Source of the DNA: Carya illinoinensis
Lineage: Eukaryota > Streptophyta > Magnoliopsida > Fagales > Juglandaceae
Assembly (NCBI RefSeq): GCF_018687715.1
Contig: NC_056758.1
Coordinates: 25,021,001 to 25,085,000, forward strand
Reading direction: 5' to 3'
DNA: 64,000 bases
Translations under genes and position numbers: made by a program
The notes under the pieces: model-generated
What the model saw: only the letters and a program-made list of their open reading frames with translations
Database searches by the model: none
What the model was told of the DNA's origin: nothing
Part shown: piece after piece, positions 1 through 10,648 of the stretch
Numbering within the stretch: the stretch's first letter is position 1
How the letters are laid out: every line of letters begins with the position of its first letter

Positions 1-109
1 TAATGAAAAAATAAACACTATACAAAATATTAAACTGCGCATATTAATCAAAACAAAATATATACATACCTTAACAAAAAACTAAAATAGGCAAACTTGT
101 ATAGAACCT

Positions 110-690
110 TATGTCTACGTCAAAGAACATATAACTCAACTTGATCCATTTGAATATCTCTCAGAATATCTTTTGAGAAACAATTTTTATTATCAAAGAA
201 AGCCTCATTACCACTAGTACCTGTCTTGGCTAATCTGTCCACTATGTGGTTCATTTCCTTAAAAGAATGGAGATCCTCACAACCATCGAGTGACCCTTCA
301 ATTTTTCCTCATTCTAGTACGTTTGACTCCTCTAAGGGATTTGCCCATCCCACTCCCACCAATTTATCACAAGCTTAGAATTAGTTTCAACTTCGATATG
401 GGTTATATTCATCTGTGCATAGAAATTAAGACCATTCCAAAGGGCTCGGATCTTAGCAATATTATTGGAGCTTATGCCATAGTATCGGACAAAAACAACT
501 ATCTTGTCAACTTCTACATACCTAAGGATTCCTCCACCTTCACTTCTTCCACGATTCCCCTAGACTACTCTGATCAACATTAAGCTTAGCATAACCATGT
601 GTTGGGCACATCCACTTCAAAATCTAAATAGCCTTTTTCTTAATTGGCATTGTCATTGATCCTAGTTGCTGCAAAACCGCACCATCGAAG
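110..690 (-). pseudogene. LINE RNase H (RVT_3) fragment
   Basis: Read on the minus strand in shifting frames, this stretch resembles the C-terminal RNase H domain that ends many plant L1 ORF2 proteins. Around 640-580 it gives a KWMCPTHGYAKLNVDQSS-like start, matching the usual 'G-x-x-KLNVDGS' entry of the domain. Around 300-190 it gives KEMNHIVDRLAKTG, matching the family's 'xxNxxAHxLAKxG' end. Frameshifts and in-frame stops break it, and no upstream reverse transcriptase follows before 2665, so it is a 3' fragment of a dead LINE. The boundaries are approximate. It could instead be a stand-alone RNase H-like gene, but the many stops argue against that. Confidence 0.6.
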
Positions 691-2664
691 CATTTGATAA
701 AACTTTTATTCATTTTATTAGTATAATTTAAGCTAATAAATTCTTGACTTTATAATTGTAATGCCCGTCTTTGTGATTGGTCCTTTAGAAAATGATTTTA
801 AGAAAAAAAGATGAGAATTACCATTCATTTTAAAACAACTTTTCATTTCATGCCAGGATACAAAAAACTCAATGTTTATAAAATAAAATGTGTTTCTTAA
901 TTTAAAAGGTTATAGCGGAAAATATTAAATTTAATAAATTAAAGTTTCTCATACAAATATTGTGCCTAGGCTTCCGTGCTCTTCCCCTTGGGCCATGTCC
1001 GTCCTGATCTGTCATGCTAATCTTGTCCATGGGAGGATACACATAAAAACTAAAATGACTCGATGACTCGTAAGTATTATTTCATACAGTTAAAATATCA
1101 TAACATAAGTTTTCAGTCATGCATCCATCACTCATACATACTTATACTTAAGATATTCGTTCAATTAAAACGTTACGAGGCGGAGTTTTTCTTTTAAAAT
1201 GGTTTTCTTTCATAAAACCGTTCCCCACGCCTCGCTGCCTTCATTTTTTAAAAAGTCTTAGCTTACATACATTCTTTCTTAACATGCATACATTCTTTCT
1301 TATCACTTTCATTGGTTGTTGCACACTGTTATGCCTTGTATGCGGGGGTTAGTGGTCTTTTGGACCTTGATTTTGCTCGTGGTCACAGGTTAGGAATCCA
1401 TTCCTTCAAGGTGCAGTACTGGTAGTGAGTACTGGGTGCACTACCAGTACTACTTGTCTGGCATTGCAATCTGCCCAGTCTAGTCCTTTGGTACCTATTC
1501 ATACATTCATGTGGCCGTTACATATTTTCATACATTAAAGCATTGAGTCCTTTCATTCATTTCAGTCCTTTTAATCCTTTTCAGTTCTTTCAGTCCATTC
1601 ATTCATAAAAGTCATTTAAAAGCATGAGCTTAAACATCATCTTTCATGGCATCATTTAAAGCATCGTCTTTCATATGGGCATTTTAAAACACTTTCTTCG
1701 CGTCCTTTAAAGCATTGCTTAAAGCATGAGGTGTCAACCTTGCATTTCATTTCGTGAAAATATATCTAGTACTTACTATGTATAACATCCATTCACATGC
1801 ATGCACTTACATACTTGGGGTGCATAAAAAGGGGCTGCCAAGGAGGACTGTTACATACTTATACTTGAAAACTTATACTTAGCATCCTTTCGTAAAGCAT
1901 CTTTCGTGTCGTTTCGTAAAGCATTGTAAAGGAAAAGCATTTCATTTTCATTTTCATTTATTTAGAAAACTCTAGAAGAGTATGAATATAATACTTACCT
2001 GGACTCCATGCCATACTCATTTCATGCAATCTATTCATGTGCATGTCAGATGGCAACCTACATGCATACGCATAACCTTAGCATCATTCTCTATCTAATG
2101 CATAAGCAAGTAAAGTAGAATAGAACTACATTTCACTTGAAACACTCTCCATCTGTCCCTATGTTCTTACGTCCCATTCACTATACTAAAACCTTCGAGA
2201 TTTATTTACAGTCACTACCTTCGTCTTCTATATCTTCCTTACCACATTTCCTCTTTCTGAGACCCACTTGGGTCACCTTTTCCAGATTCAGCGTTTTACT
2301 TCGAGATCTTATATTTTAAAGTGAACCTCCATGATTCACCTTAGGGTTAAGACACTAAGACCTTTGTCTTACTCTCCTATTAACCACATTCTGAGGCATG
2401 ACTTAGACCAACTAAGTCACGCATCCAAATCCTAGACAACATACCCATTACTACCTTCATGTATCCTAACTTATACTCAATCCTCATCCCTATCCATACA
2501 TGCCACATGACTTTAAGCCAACTTTAATACTTAAATATTGTATAACCATGCTTAGGACAGATTACCTATTATATATGATAGATCCATCTGGTACACGTGT
2601 CTCACCAGATGTATATGTACCTTACCCTTTATCACCTAAGATCAACTTATAATCTATTGAACCC
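691..2664. other. non-coding repetitive-looking DNA left of the Athila insertion
   Basis: No credible gene is seen; frames here are short and low-complexity. The text is rich in short recurring phrases (variants of 'cattcatt', 'tttcattt', 'aaagcat') and contains a hairpin whose arms are cgaggcg/cgcctcg at about 1175-1236. It ends at the target duplication of the Athila element and so was contiguous with 12060 onward before that insertion. It may be part of an older retrotransposon (LTR or untranslated region), but no protein motif or paired terminus confirms this. Confidence 0.35.
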
Positions 2665-3972
2665 TGACTCACTCAAAAAATGAGTAGCACTAAAGCTATC
2701 CCGAGTGCAGGATGATGTCGTGTAATAATTAGGAATAAATTCCTAGATCGTCTCCTCAGGAAAAATTACTTAAAAATCAAACTCGTTAAAAAATGTGAAA
2801 AACTTCACAAAGAGAAAATAAAATGATGGTACGTGCAATGGATGGAAAATGGTACTAGTCATGGACTAGATTCATGTTTTTAGATTTTGATTGTCGGATT
2901 GGAATGTAAAGGACTAATAGATTAAACTCAGAAATTAATAAAACTAAATTAAGAATTAAACTAAATTAGGAAGTAATTGACAAAACATGCACTGAAAATT
3001 GAAAAGCCCCAAAATCAATGTTCTAGGGTTCATCATTGTATTCAAATCACAAATTCTCAAATTAAACCACCGTAATTGTAATCACTATTAAAATGAAAGC
3101 TTAACGAAACGATAAAAATAAATAACATGAATTAAATGAATAACAAATAAATTACTCAAACATCTAAATCAAAATTCTCCAAAATAATTCAGAAACTTAA
3201 AACAGAAATGAAATAGCAAGTAGGGAATTGAAAAGATCAAGCCAATTGAATGGAGATGAAGATTCGAAGCGGTGGAGGAGGCTGAGCTGCAGTGGAAATT
3301 GGACCCCTCAAGGAGTTCTTCAATCTGCTGCAGTGTGAGTGAATGATCCAGTGGAAATTATGTAGCTGTGTGAATGATCGATTGTATGAATCCACCTCTC
3401 CGAATCTGAATGAAAATCAAAGGAAAAATAAATTCTAAGTGTTTCTCTAATCAAAACAGAGTTTTCTAGGCCAAAGGTCTGTCATAAGATATAAAAAAAA
3501 ACATATATATACTCTAACGGCGGAATAAACCCTGATCTGTAAAATACGATATTCACTCGAGCGGAGTGTCGAGCAAACATCGAGCGTTCGACTCTGCCTA
3601 AGTTAGCTCAAGCGGCATGCCAAGCGAACATCGAGCGTTCGACTCTGCCTGAATTCGCTCGAGCAACCAAATGCCTCCGCTCGAGCGATCTCTTTTCCCG
3701 CAACTCGCTCGAGCCCACTGTCGAGTGGAAGTCGAGCGTTTGAATCTGCCTGACTTCGCTCGAGCTGCCAGAAGCCGCCGCTCGAGCGATATGTACTATA
3801 ATCCATATTAATCAACAGTTGATAAAATTAGAGCAGAAATTCAGCTTTTAATCAATTAAAATCACAACTTTGATTTATTCATTTTTCCATATAAAACCAA
3901 TGATAAAGTAATGAAAGAATTAAGATATATTGGTTCTAAAAGCATTAAGAATGCAAAAATTCAGCTCAATCA
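2665..3972 (-). repeat. 3' LTR of the Athila element
   Basis: This 1308-bp repeat matches 10649-12059 almost throughout and ends TG...CA. In element orientation it is the downstream LTR, because the polypurine tract abuts it at 3973. It is 103 bp shorter than its partner, mainly because it lacks one 101-bp copy in the GCTCGAGC-rich block at about 3553-3790. Confidence 0.92.
3553..3792. repeat. GCTCGAGC-rich imperfect tandem repeats within the 3' LTR
   Basis: Palindromic CTCGAG cores flanked by G/C recur every 20-50 bases, alternating with gtcgagcg and 'ttcgactctgcctga'-type text. The block is far more CpG-rich than the AT-rich surroundings. In element orientation it lies near the start of the LTR, where U3 and promoter sequences sit, so an enhancer role is possible but unproven. 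Confidence 0.8.
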
Positions 3973-4997
3973 CACCCCCAACTAGCATTTTGCTAGTTCT
4001 TGAGCAAAATAGTGAAAATTAATTGAGATGAATATTGCATAAAGATCAAAATTCAAACAAAAACAATCAAACACAATTCTGAATTCTCACAAAAGTGACA
4101 CGTTACTACTCAACTCCCAAGGGTTATACCCACCAAGACTATCTCAACAATCTTTCACATAGAATTAAGGCAAATGTCTCAGAACTCAAATGTGTGTGTG
4201 GAGCTAAACCGGTTGTGTGTTCCTCATTACTAGCCATGATTTGTCATAGGATTTTTCAACCTTAAGATTAATCGTTGCTGATTCTAACTACCTCAAAGTC
4301 CAAGGGTCTAGCAGTTTTCACGCCAGCTCTGTTTTTAAAGGTTGGACACTCAACCTCCAAAGTCTTGGGTAACTGTTTCTAGCCCTTTTTACTTAGGGAA
4401 GTTCACTAAGTTGCATTTATTCATTTTCTCTCTTTTTTTTTCTCTTTTCTTCTTTTCTTTTCTTTTTCTTTTCTTTTTGGCATGGCTCGGTAGTCCTGCA
4501 GTTTACTTCTCCAGTGTTAAATCAATGAATGGTAAATAAAGAACACTACAAGCGTAAGCATGTGCAAAATGTCCTTCAAAATTTGCCTTTCGTTCTATAA
4601 AAATTTTATCAAGTTTCATCTCAATAAGCATAACATCCCGGTGTTTCAAGCCACATATCAACAAAATATGATGCATCAAGAATCATGCTCTATGTTTAAG
4701 CTTGAAAATAAATCTTCACAAATGATCCCGCTCAACTACTCCACCAAGATGCTCAAATTTCACAAATCTTATATTTATTTATTTATTTTTATTTTTTATT
4801 TTTTATTTTTTTTAAATGTGCACACATGCTACCCCCCAACTAGTGAGAGACATAGTCCTCAATGAATCGAACGAAAGAAAACAAAGTGCACAGAACTAAG
4901 CAAGCGAAATAAACAATCAACATGAAATATAAAACCAAAGCAAAAGAACAAATAAAATAAATGCAAGTAAAGAAAACTGTAAAGAAGGAAAAGCAAC
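3973..4997 (-). other. Athila spacer between integrase and 3' LTR, with polypurine tract
   Basis: Immediately next to the LTR the minus strand reads AGTTGGGGGTG (about 3973-3984), a suitable polypurine tract. It is preceded by a short hairpin made of ctagc/gctag arms (about 3982-4001). The rest contains pyrimidine-rich runs (4424-4476, 4780-4812) and no convincing reading frame. Some Athila relatives carry an env-like frame here; none is visible. Confidence 0.65.
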
Positions 4998-6360
4998 TTA
5001 AAACACTTCCCTGGGGTCTTGCACAAGCAAGATCTCTTCATGTGGATCAAAGACCTTCAGAAATGACTTTAGACGTTGTCCGTTGACAGTGAAGCTATTA
5101 CCATTCTTCGGATTGACAATGTCTACCGTGCCATGAGGATGAAAGGTCTTTACAATATACGGCCCACTCCATCGGAATTTCAACTTTCCAGGAAAAATAT
5201 GCAAGCGAGAATTGTAAAGGAGGACTTCCTGGGCAAGTGTGAATTGCTTTGGATGAATTTTCTGATCATGCAGAATTTTCATGCGTTCCTTTGCAAGCTG
5301 AGTGTTGTCCTAAGCATTCCGATGAGCTTCATCCAATTCATTGATCTGCAATTTTCTCAACCCTGAAGCTTCATCAAGTGACATGTTAACATGTTTTATG
5401 GCCCAAAGAGCTTGATACTGAATATCAACAGGTAAATGACAAGCTTTACTATAAACTAATCGATAAGGAGACATCCCTAGATTTGTTTTAAAAGCTGTCC
5501 TATAAGCCCACAAAGTATCAAGAAGTTTAACCGACCAATCTTTCCTATTAGGCTTGATTGTTTTCTCTAAAATAATTTTTATCTCTCTGTTTGCCAATTC
5601 AGCTTGCCCATTTATTTGAGGGTGATAAGGGGTAGAAACTCTGTGTGTGAAACCATATTTCTTCACAAGTGTAGAAAATGGTTTATTGCAAAAATGAGAA
5701 CGCCCATCACTTATAATAACTTTTGGCATGCCAAAACGAGCAAACAAAGATTGCAAAAATTTCAGAACAACATGATGGTCATTTGTTTTGCAAGCAATGG
5801 CCTCCACTCATTTTGAAACATAATCCACAGCCAATAGGATATATGTGTTTCCAAAAGAAACTGGAAAAAGTCCCATGAAGTCTATTCCCCAACAATCAAA
5901 AATTTCTAAAGTAAGAATAGGGGAAAGAGGCATCATGTCTCTTTTGCTAATGGATCCTAATTTTTGACAAGGCTCACAAGCCTTGCAAAAATTATAAGCA
6001 TCTTTAAACATGGAAGGACAGTAAAAATCGCTTTGCAAAATTTTTGAAACTATTTTCTTTGCTGAAAAATAACCACCACATGCACCCATATGACAAAATC
6101 TCAAAACCGAAGAAAACTCATCATCAGGAATGCATCTTTGAATCAATTGGTCCAAACAATATTTAAAAAGATATGGATTATCAAAATAAAAATGTCGTAC
6201 CTCAGAGAGAAACCGACGCTTATCTTGGGTGGACCATTCAGAAGGCATTCGCTTAGTCACCAGATAATTGACTATGTCAGCATACCAGGGAGCTCTATCA
6301 ACCACAAACAGCTGCTCATCCAGAAAACTATCATCAAGAGGAAGGCTGACATTTGAAGAA
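4998..6360 (-). pseudogene. Athila integrase, interrupted by stops
   Basis: The minus-strand frame carries an N-terminal zinc-binding region (FCHMGACGG ... CKACEPCQ, about 6100-5970). The catalytic core has its first aspartate in WGIDFMG (about 5880), its second in SDGRSHF (about 5705) and its glutamate in INGQAELANREI (about 5595). The C-terminal end continues through QKIHPKQF and LKFRWSGPY to 5001. In-frame stops occur at 5808-5810 (TGA where a tryptophan codon is usual after DYVSK) and at about 5310 (TAG). The catalytic residues remain visible, but no full-length integrase can be made without readthrough. Confidence 0.88.
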
Positions 6361-6818
6361 GGAGATGATGACAATCTAGAGAGGTGGTCAGCTACCACGT
6401 TTTCAACTCCTTTCTTGTCCTTAGTGTTGATGTTGAACTCTTGAAGTAATAGAATCCAACGAATCAAGCGTGGTTTTGCATCTTTCTTAGCCAACAAATA
6501 CTTAAGAGCAAAGTGGTTAGTGAAAATAGTAACAGGAGAACCAAGAATATAAGTCTGAAATTTATCAAGTCCAAAAACCACTACAAACAATTCTTTTTCA
6601 GTAGTGGTATAATTTTTCTGGGCATCATTCAAGGTTCTACTAGCATAATAAATCACAAATGGCCTATTATCCACCCGCTGCCCCAAAACAGCTCCTAAGG
6701 CATAATCACTAGCATTTGTCATAATCTCAAAGAGAAGGTCCCACTGCGGAGGTTGCACAATAGGTGCAGTGGTAAGCGACTTTTTCAGGGTATCAAAAAC
6801 TTTTTGGCACTCATCAGT
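6361..6818 (-). pseudogene. Athila RNase H domain, with altered acidic residues
   Basis: The frame after RT reads FEIMTNASDYALGAVLGQ, TTTEKELF, FTNHFALKYLL and ends VVADHLSRL, the standard Ty3/gypsy RNase H layout. The family normally has aspartate in CDAS and in the TDH motif; here both positions are asparagine, while the E of TEKEL remains. This would be expected to cripple activity. A TGA stop at the tryptophan position following EFV (about 6819) separates this part from RT. Both D-to-N changes and the TGA fit C-to-T decay of methylated cytosines. Confidence 0.82.
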
Positions 6819-8275
6819 TCAAACAAATTCAATATCATTTTGTAAAAGAGTGCACAAAGGTTTTGCAATAGAACTAAACCTTTGAATAAACCGCCTATAA
6901 AAGCCAGCATGACCAAGAAAAGAACGAATATCCCTAACTGACCTAGGGATAGGAAGTTTAGATATTAATTCAATCTTTGCCTTGTCAACCTTTATACCCT
7001 CAGAAGAAACAATATGCCCCAATACAATGCCCTGAGTAACCATAAATTGGCATTTCTCCCAATTAAGTAAAAGATTTTTTTCCTCACATCTCTGGAGAAT
7101 ACGTGCCAAATTATGTAAACAACTCTCAAAGGATTTTTCAAAAACAGAGATCCATGAATATTTCACAAATATCATCAATCATGTCAGAAAAAAATACTCA
7201 TCATGCATATCTGAAAAGTAGCTGGAGCATTACACAAACCAAAAGACATTCTAGTAAAAGCAAAAGTGCCAAAAGGACAGGTGAAAGTGGTTTTCTCCTG
7301 ATCCTCAGGCGCTACAGCAATTTGATAATAACCAGAGTAGCCATCCAAGAAACAATAATATGCATTACCAGCTATTCTTTCCAAAATTTGATCCAAGAAT
7401 GGTAAAGGAAAATGATCCTTCCTACTGGCTGAATTAAGTTTTCTATAGTCAATGCACATTCTCCAGCCAGTAACCATCCTAGTTGGAATCAACTCATTTT
7501 TATCATTTTTTATGATAGTCAAACCAGATTTTTTTGGTACCACTTGAGTTGGACTTACCCACTTACTGTCTGAGATAGGGTAAATGATACCTACTGCGAG
7601 TAGCTTAAGCACTTCCTCTTTCACAACTTCCTTCATGGTAGGATTGAGCCTACGTTGAGCATCACGAACCGGTCTAGCATCATCTTCAAGATGGATTCTG
7701 TGGGTACATATAGCGGCATCAATGACTTTGATGTCAGCTATTGTCCAACCAATTGCGCCTCGATGCTTCCTTAATACTTCAATCAACTGGACTTCGTCCT
7801 TTTGATTTAGCTTTGAGGAAATCACCACCGAAAAAGTGCCTTCTTTAGGACCAAGAAACACATACTTTAAATCTTGAGGAAGTGGTTTCAGCTCCAACTG
7901 GGGAACTTCTTCCTCTGAAGATTTAAGCATGTCTGGTGGTGGTAGAGCTTCAAACTGGGGTTTCCATCTTACTCCCGCAAATTGTACTTCAAGTGGTAAA
8001 CAAGAATCTGCAAAACAATCAAAAAAATCAAAGTCATCTTCATTGATATGATCAATTTTCTCATCAAGTAAAAATTCAGGTGTCTGAAAAATATAATCAT
8101 CATCAGATAAGGGAGAAGTTGAGCAAATAAAATCTGTTGGTGTCAAACTCTCCACAGCATTCAAATCACTTGTGTCATCAAAATGTGCTGGCATCTTGCA
8201 AGCGTTGAAAACGTTCAACTCAAGTGCCATGTTTCCAAAGGTAAGCTTCAAAACTCCACTTCTGCAATTGATCAA
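6819..8275 (-). pseudogene. Athila reverse transcriptase with upstream linker, active site destroyed
   Basis: The minus strand encodes WVSPTQVVPKKSG, WRMCIDYRKLN, FLDGYSGYYQI (first catalytic aspartate) and FAFTRMSFGLCNAPATFQ between about 7560 and 7215. It then continues in another frame with CQFMVTQGIVLGHIVS and RSFLGHAGFYRRFI down to 6819. The break is at about 7150-7190, where the F-M-D-D catalytic box should be: after ATTCATGGAT the frame is lost through a small deletion. The segment upstream of 7700 is an acidic linker between protease and RT. It cannot encode working RT. Confidence 0.88.
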
Positions 8276-8341
8276 TGCATTTGATGTAGTTAGAAATGGT
8301 CTTCTTAGGATGACAGGAGCTTGGTAAATAGTGGAGACCGG

Positions 8342-8770
8342 CTACTGCATATCAAGAACTACAAAATCTACTGGGTAGTGGAATTTGTCCACCTGGACCA
8401 ACACGTCCTCTACAATATCCCTCGGTACCTTAACTGATCTGTCAGCCAACTGTAGTATGATGGAGGTCTTTTTCAGCTCACCCAATCCCAACTGCTCATA
8501 TACTGAGAATGGTAGCAAGTTCACACTACTTCCCAAATCAAGTAAAGCTCTCCCAATGCGTGATTCACCAATCATAATGGAAATGTTGGGAGAGCCAGGA
8601 TCTCTAAACTTCTGAGGAGTCTCACTCAATATCAATGCACTAACTTGCTCCGTTAGGAAAGCTTTCTTCTTCACATTCAGCTTCCTCTTCACTGTGCACA
8701 AGTCCTTCAAAAATTTTGCATATGAAGGCACTTGTTGTATGGCATCCAAGAGTGGAATATTGATCTTCAC
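8342..8770 (-). pseudogene. Athila aspartic protease region
   Basis: The frame contains ALLDLGSSVNLLPFSVYEQLGL, with DLGSS in place of the usual D-T/S-G catalytic triplet. As I recall, Athila proteases characteristically have D-L-G-A/S. It is bounded by stops at 8342 and at 8771 (TAA after FK, upstream of VKINIPLLDAI). It lies between gag and RT as expected, and is probably non-functional because the polyprotein is interrupted on both sides. Confidence 0.75.
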
Positions 8771-8773
8771 TTA

Positions 8774-10564
8774 CTTGAAAATCTCTTGAATCTCCATGTG
8801 ATACTTGTTCTTTTGGCCAGCTGCCAATCTCTGAAGATAGGGAACCACAGGTTGGTATCCCTTACTAGTCTCAACATCTGCACTCACAGGCTTCTTCAGC
8901 TCTGGTCTCACTACCTCTAATTCTTTCTCAACTTTATCAGTCTCTGTTACATCTTCAGGTGTAGGACCAACTACCTGTGTGTCTATAGGCATCTTTGGTT
9001 GGGGAACTTCCTTCCCACTTCTCAAAGTAAGAACTGCCTTCGCTATCTCAATAACATCCCCTGAGACATTATGCACTTGCTGTTGTTGCTGCCTGTATAC
9101 TTGAGGATTAGGTTGAGGTTGTGCTAGAAATTTCCCTTTCTCTAGGGTGCTCAAGGTTGTGCTCATCTTATTAATAGTGCCTCGCAACTCATTTATGGCC
9201 TGAGTGTTCTGATTATTTGTGGTGGCCTGAATCTTCATGAATTGCTGAAGTGTATTGGCCATCTGAGCCATACTGTCATCTAGAGTCTTCTTTGTAGATG
9301 ATGAAGGCTAAGAACTCTGTGTAACTACATGAGGCTGAAATCCAGGAGGAGCTACATAGGGATAGCTCTGAGGATTCTGATATGGCGGATACTAGTGCTA
9401 AGAAGCACCCTGATTAAATGGCTTCTGCTGAGGTGGTGGGGACCGACCAGGCTGATCATTTCTCCATGAGAAATTTGGGTGATTCCTCTATCCCGGATTA
9501 TATGTGTTGGAGAAAGGCTGATTTTGTGCTCTATTAACCCAGTTAGCTGATTGCAATACTGGCATAATCGGGCAGTCTTGGATCTTATGGTTTGAATCAG
9601 CACATATAGAACATGCATCTACTACTTTCACAGCCTTCACTTTTTCCATTTCCATGACCTCCAGTCTTCTAGTCAATGCAGCTATTCGGGCTTGAACATC
9701 AGTGTCTTCCTTAAGCTCATATCTGCCCCCTCTAGAAATAGCCCTCAGTGGCTGTGCTGCTAATGGAACTCGATCAGTACGAGTGTTCCACTGTTGTGCG
9801 CTCTCATCAAGGTAGTCAGAAAATGATAGTGCTTCATCAGGTTCCTTGCTAAAGAACTCCCCATTGCACATTGTCTGAACAAACTGCTTGCATTCTGGAG
9901 TGAGACCAGTGTAAAAATAGCTCACCAATCTCCAAGATTCAAAACCATGATGTGGACAAATGTTCACCAAATCTTTAAATTTTTCCCAACTGGCCTGAAA
10001 GGTCTCATCAGGTCTCTGATTGAACTAGCTGATTTGCTCTTGCAAAAACTGAGTTCTCTGAAAAGGAAAAATTTTTTGTAAGAATTCACACTACATATCA
10101 GACCAACTAGAAATAGAATTAGGCCTCAAAGAATTAAATCAAATCTTCGCTTTATCCTTTAAAGAGAAAAGAAATAAACGAAGTCTAATGAATTCATCAA
10201 TAACAGCCCTAGTGATAAAAGTAGTGCAAGCCAACTCAAAATCTGTCAAGTGCTGGTAAGGACTCTCAGAATCCATCCCGTGGAACTGAGGTATCACTGA
10301 CATCATGCCATGCTTAATAGAGAAATTAGGTGCATTTTCAGGTAAAACTATGCATGAAGGTGTAGTGGTGCGAGTGGGTTGCAAATAATCCTTAAGAGTG
10401 CGTCGTGCAGGTGCAGCCATGTTTTCTGGTTCAATTTCAATTTCCTCACCTGACTCACTAATAGAAAAGACAGAAGAGCTATCTATCTCCAAACTGTGTA
10501 TACTACTCTCAACACTCGATGTGACTCTAAGCAACCTATTTGAACTGTCTCTCACCCATGACAT
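8774..10564 (-). pseudogene. Athila gag, fragmented
   Basis: From 10564 down, the frame gives the gag N-terminus (RRTLKDYLQPTRT, IPQFHGMDSESPYQHL, FIRLRLFLFSLKDKAKI). It resumes at 9970 with SWRLVSYFYTGLTPECKQFV and ends in a zinc-knuckle-like CSICADSNHKIQDCP (about 9615-9570). The 8774-9271 piece is the Q-rich linker toward protease (MAQMANTLQQF, RQQQQQVHNV). Stops at about 10030, 9309 (TAG) and 8771 (TAA), plus frame changes near 10135 and 9480, break the frame. Confidence 0.8.
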
Positions 10565-10627
10565 GAAACATCAGTTTAAAGAGCATAACAAAAATAACGA
10601 GTTTAAATTTAAGCTAAAATACTTTCT

Positions 10628-10642
10628 CCGGCAACGGCGCCA
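10628..10642 (-). promoter_or_regulatory. Athila primer-binding site (tRNA-Asp type)
   Basis: The minus strand reads TGGCGCCGTTGCCGG six bases inside the 5' LTR. It complements the 3' end of plant tRNA-Asp, the primer commonly used by Athila elements. It fixes the element's orientation. Confidence 0.9.
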
Positions 10643-10648
10643 AAAACT

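Noticed and set aside
3553..3792. Possible CRISPR-like array
   Set aside because: The spacing is irregular, the units are imperfect tandem duplications inside an LTR, and the genome is a plant.
3973..4997. Env-like gene of the Athila element
   Set aside because: No frame longer than about 100 codons with signal or membrane features lies between integrase and the 3' LTR on the element strand; plus-strand frames at 4342 and 4560 are low-complexity.
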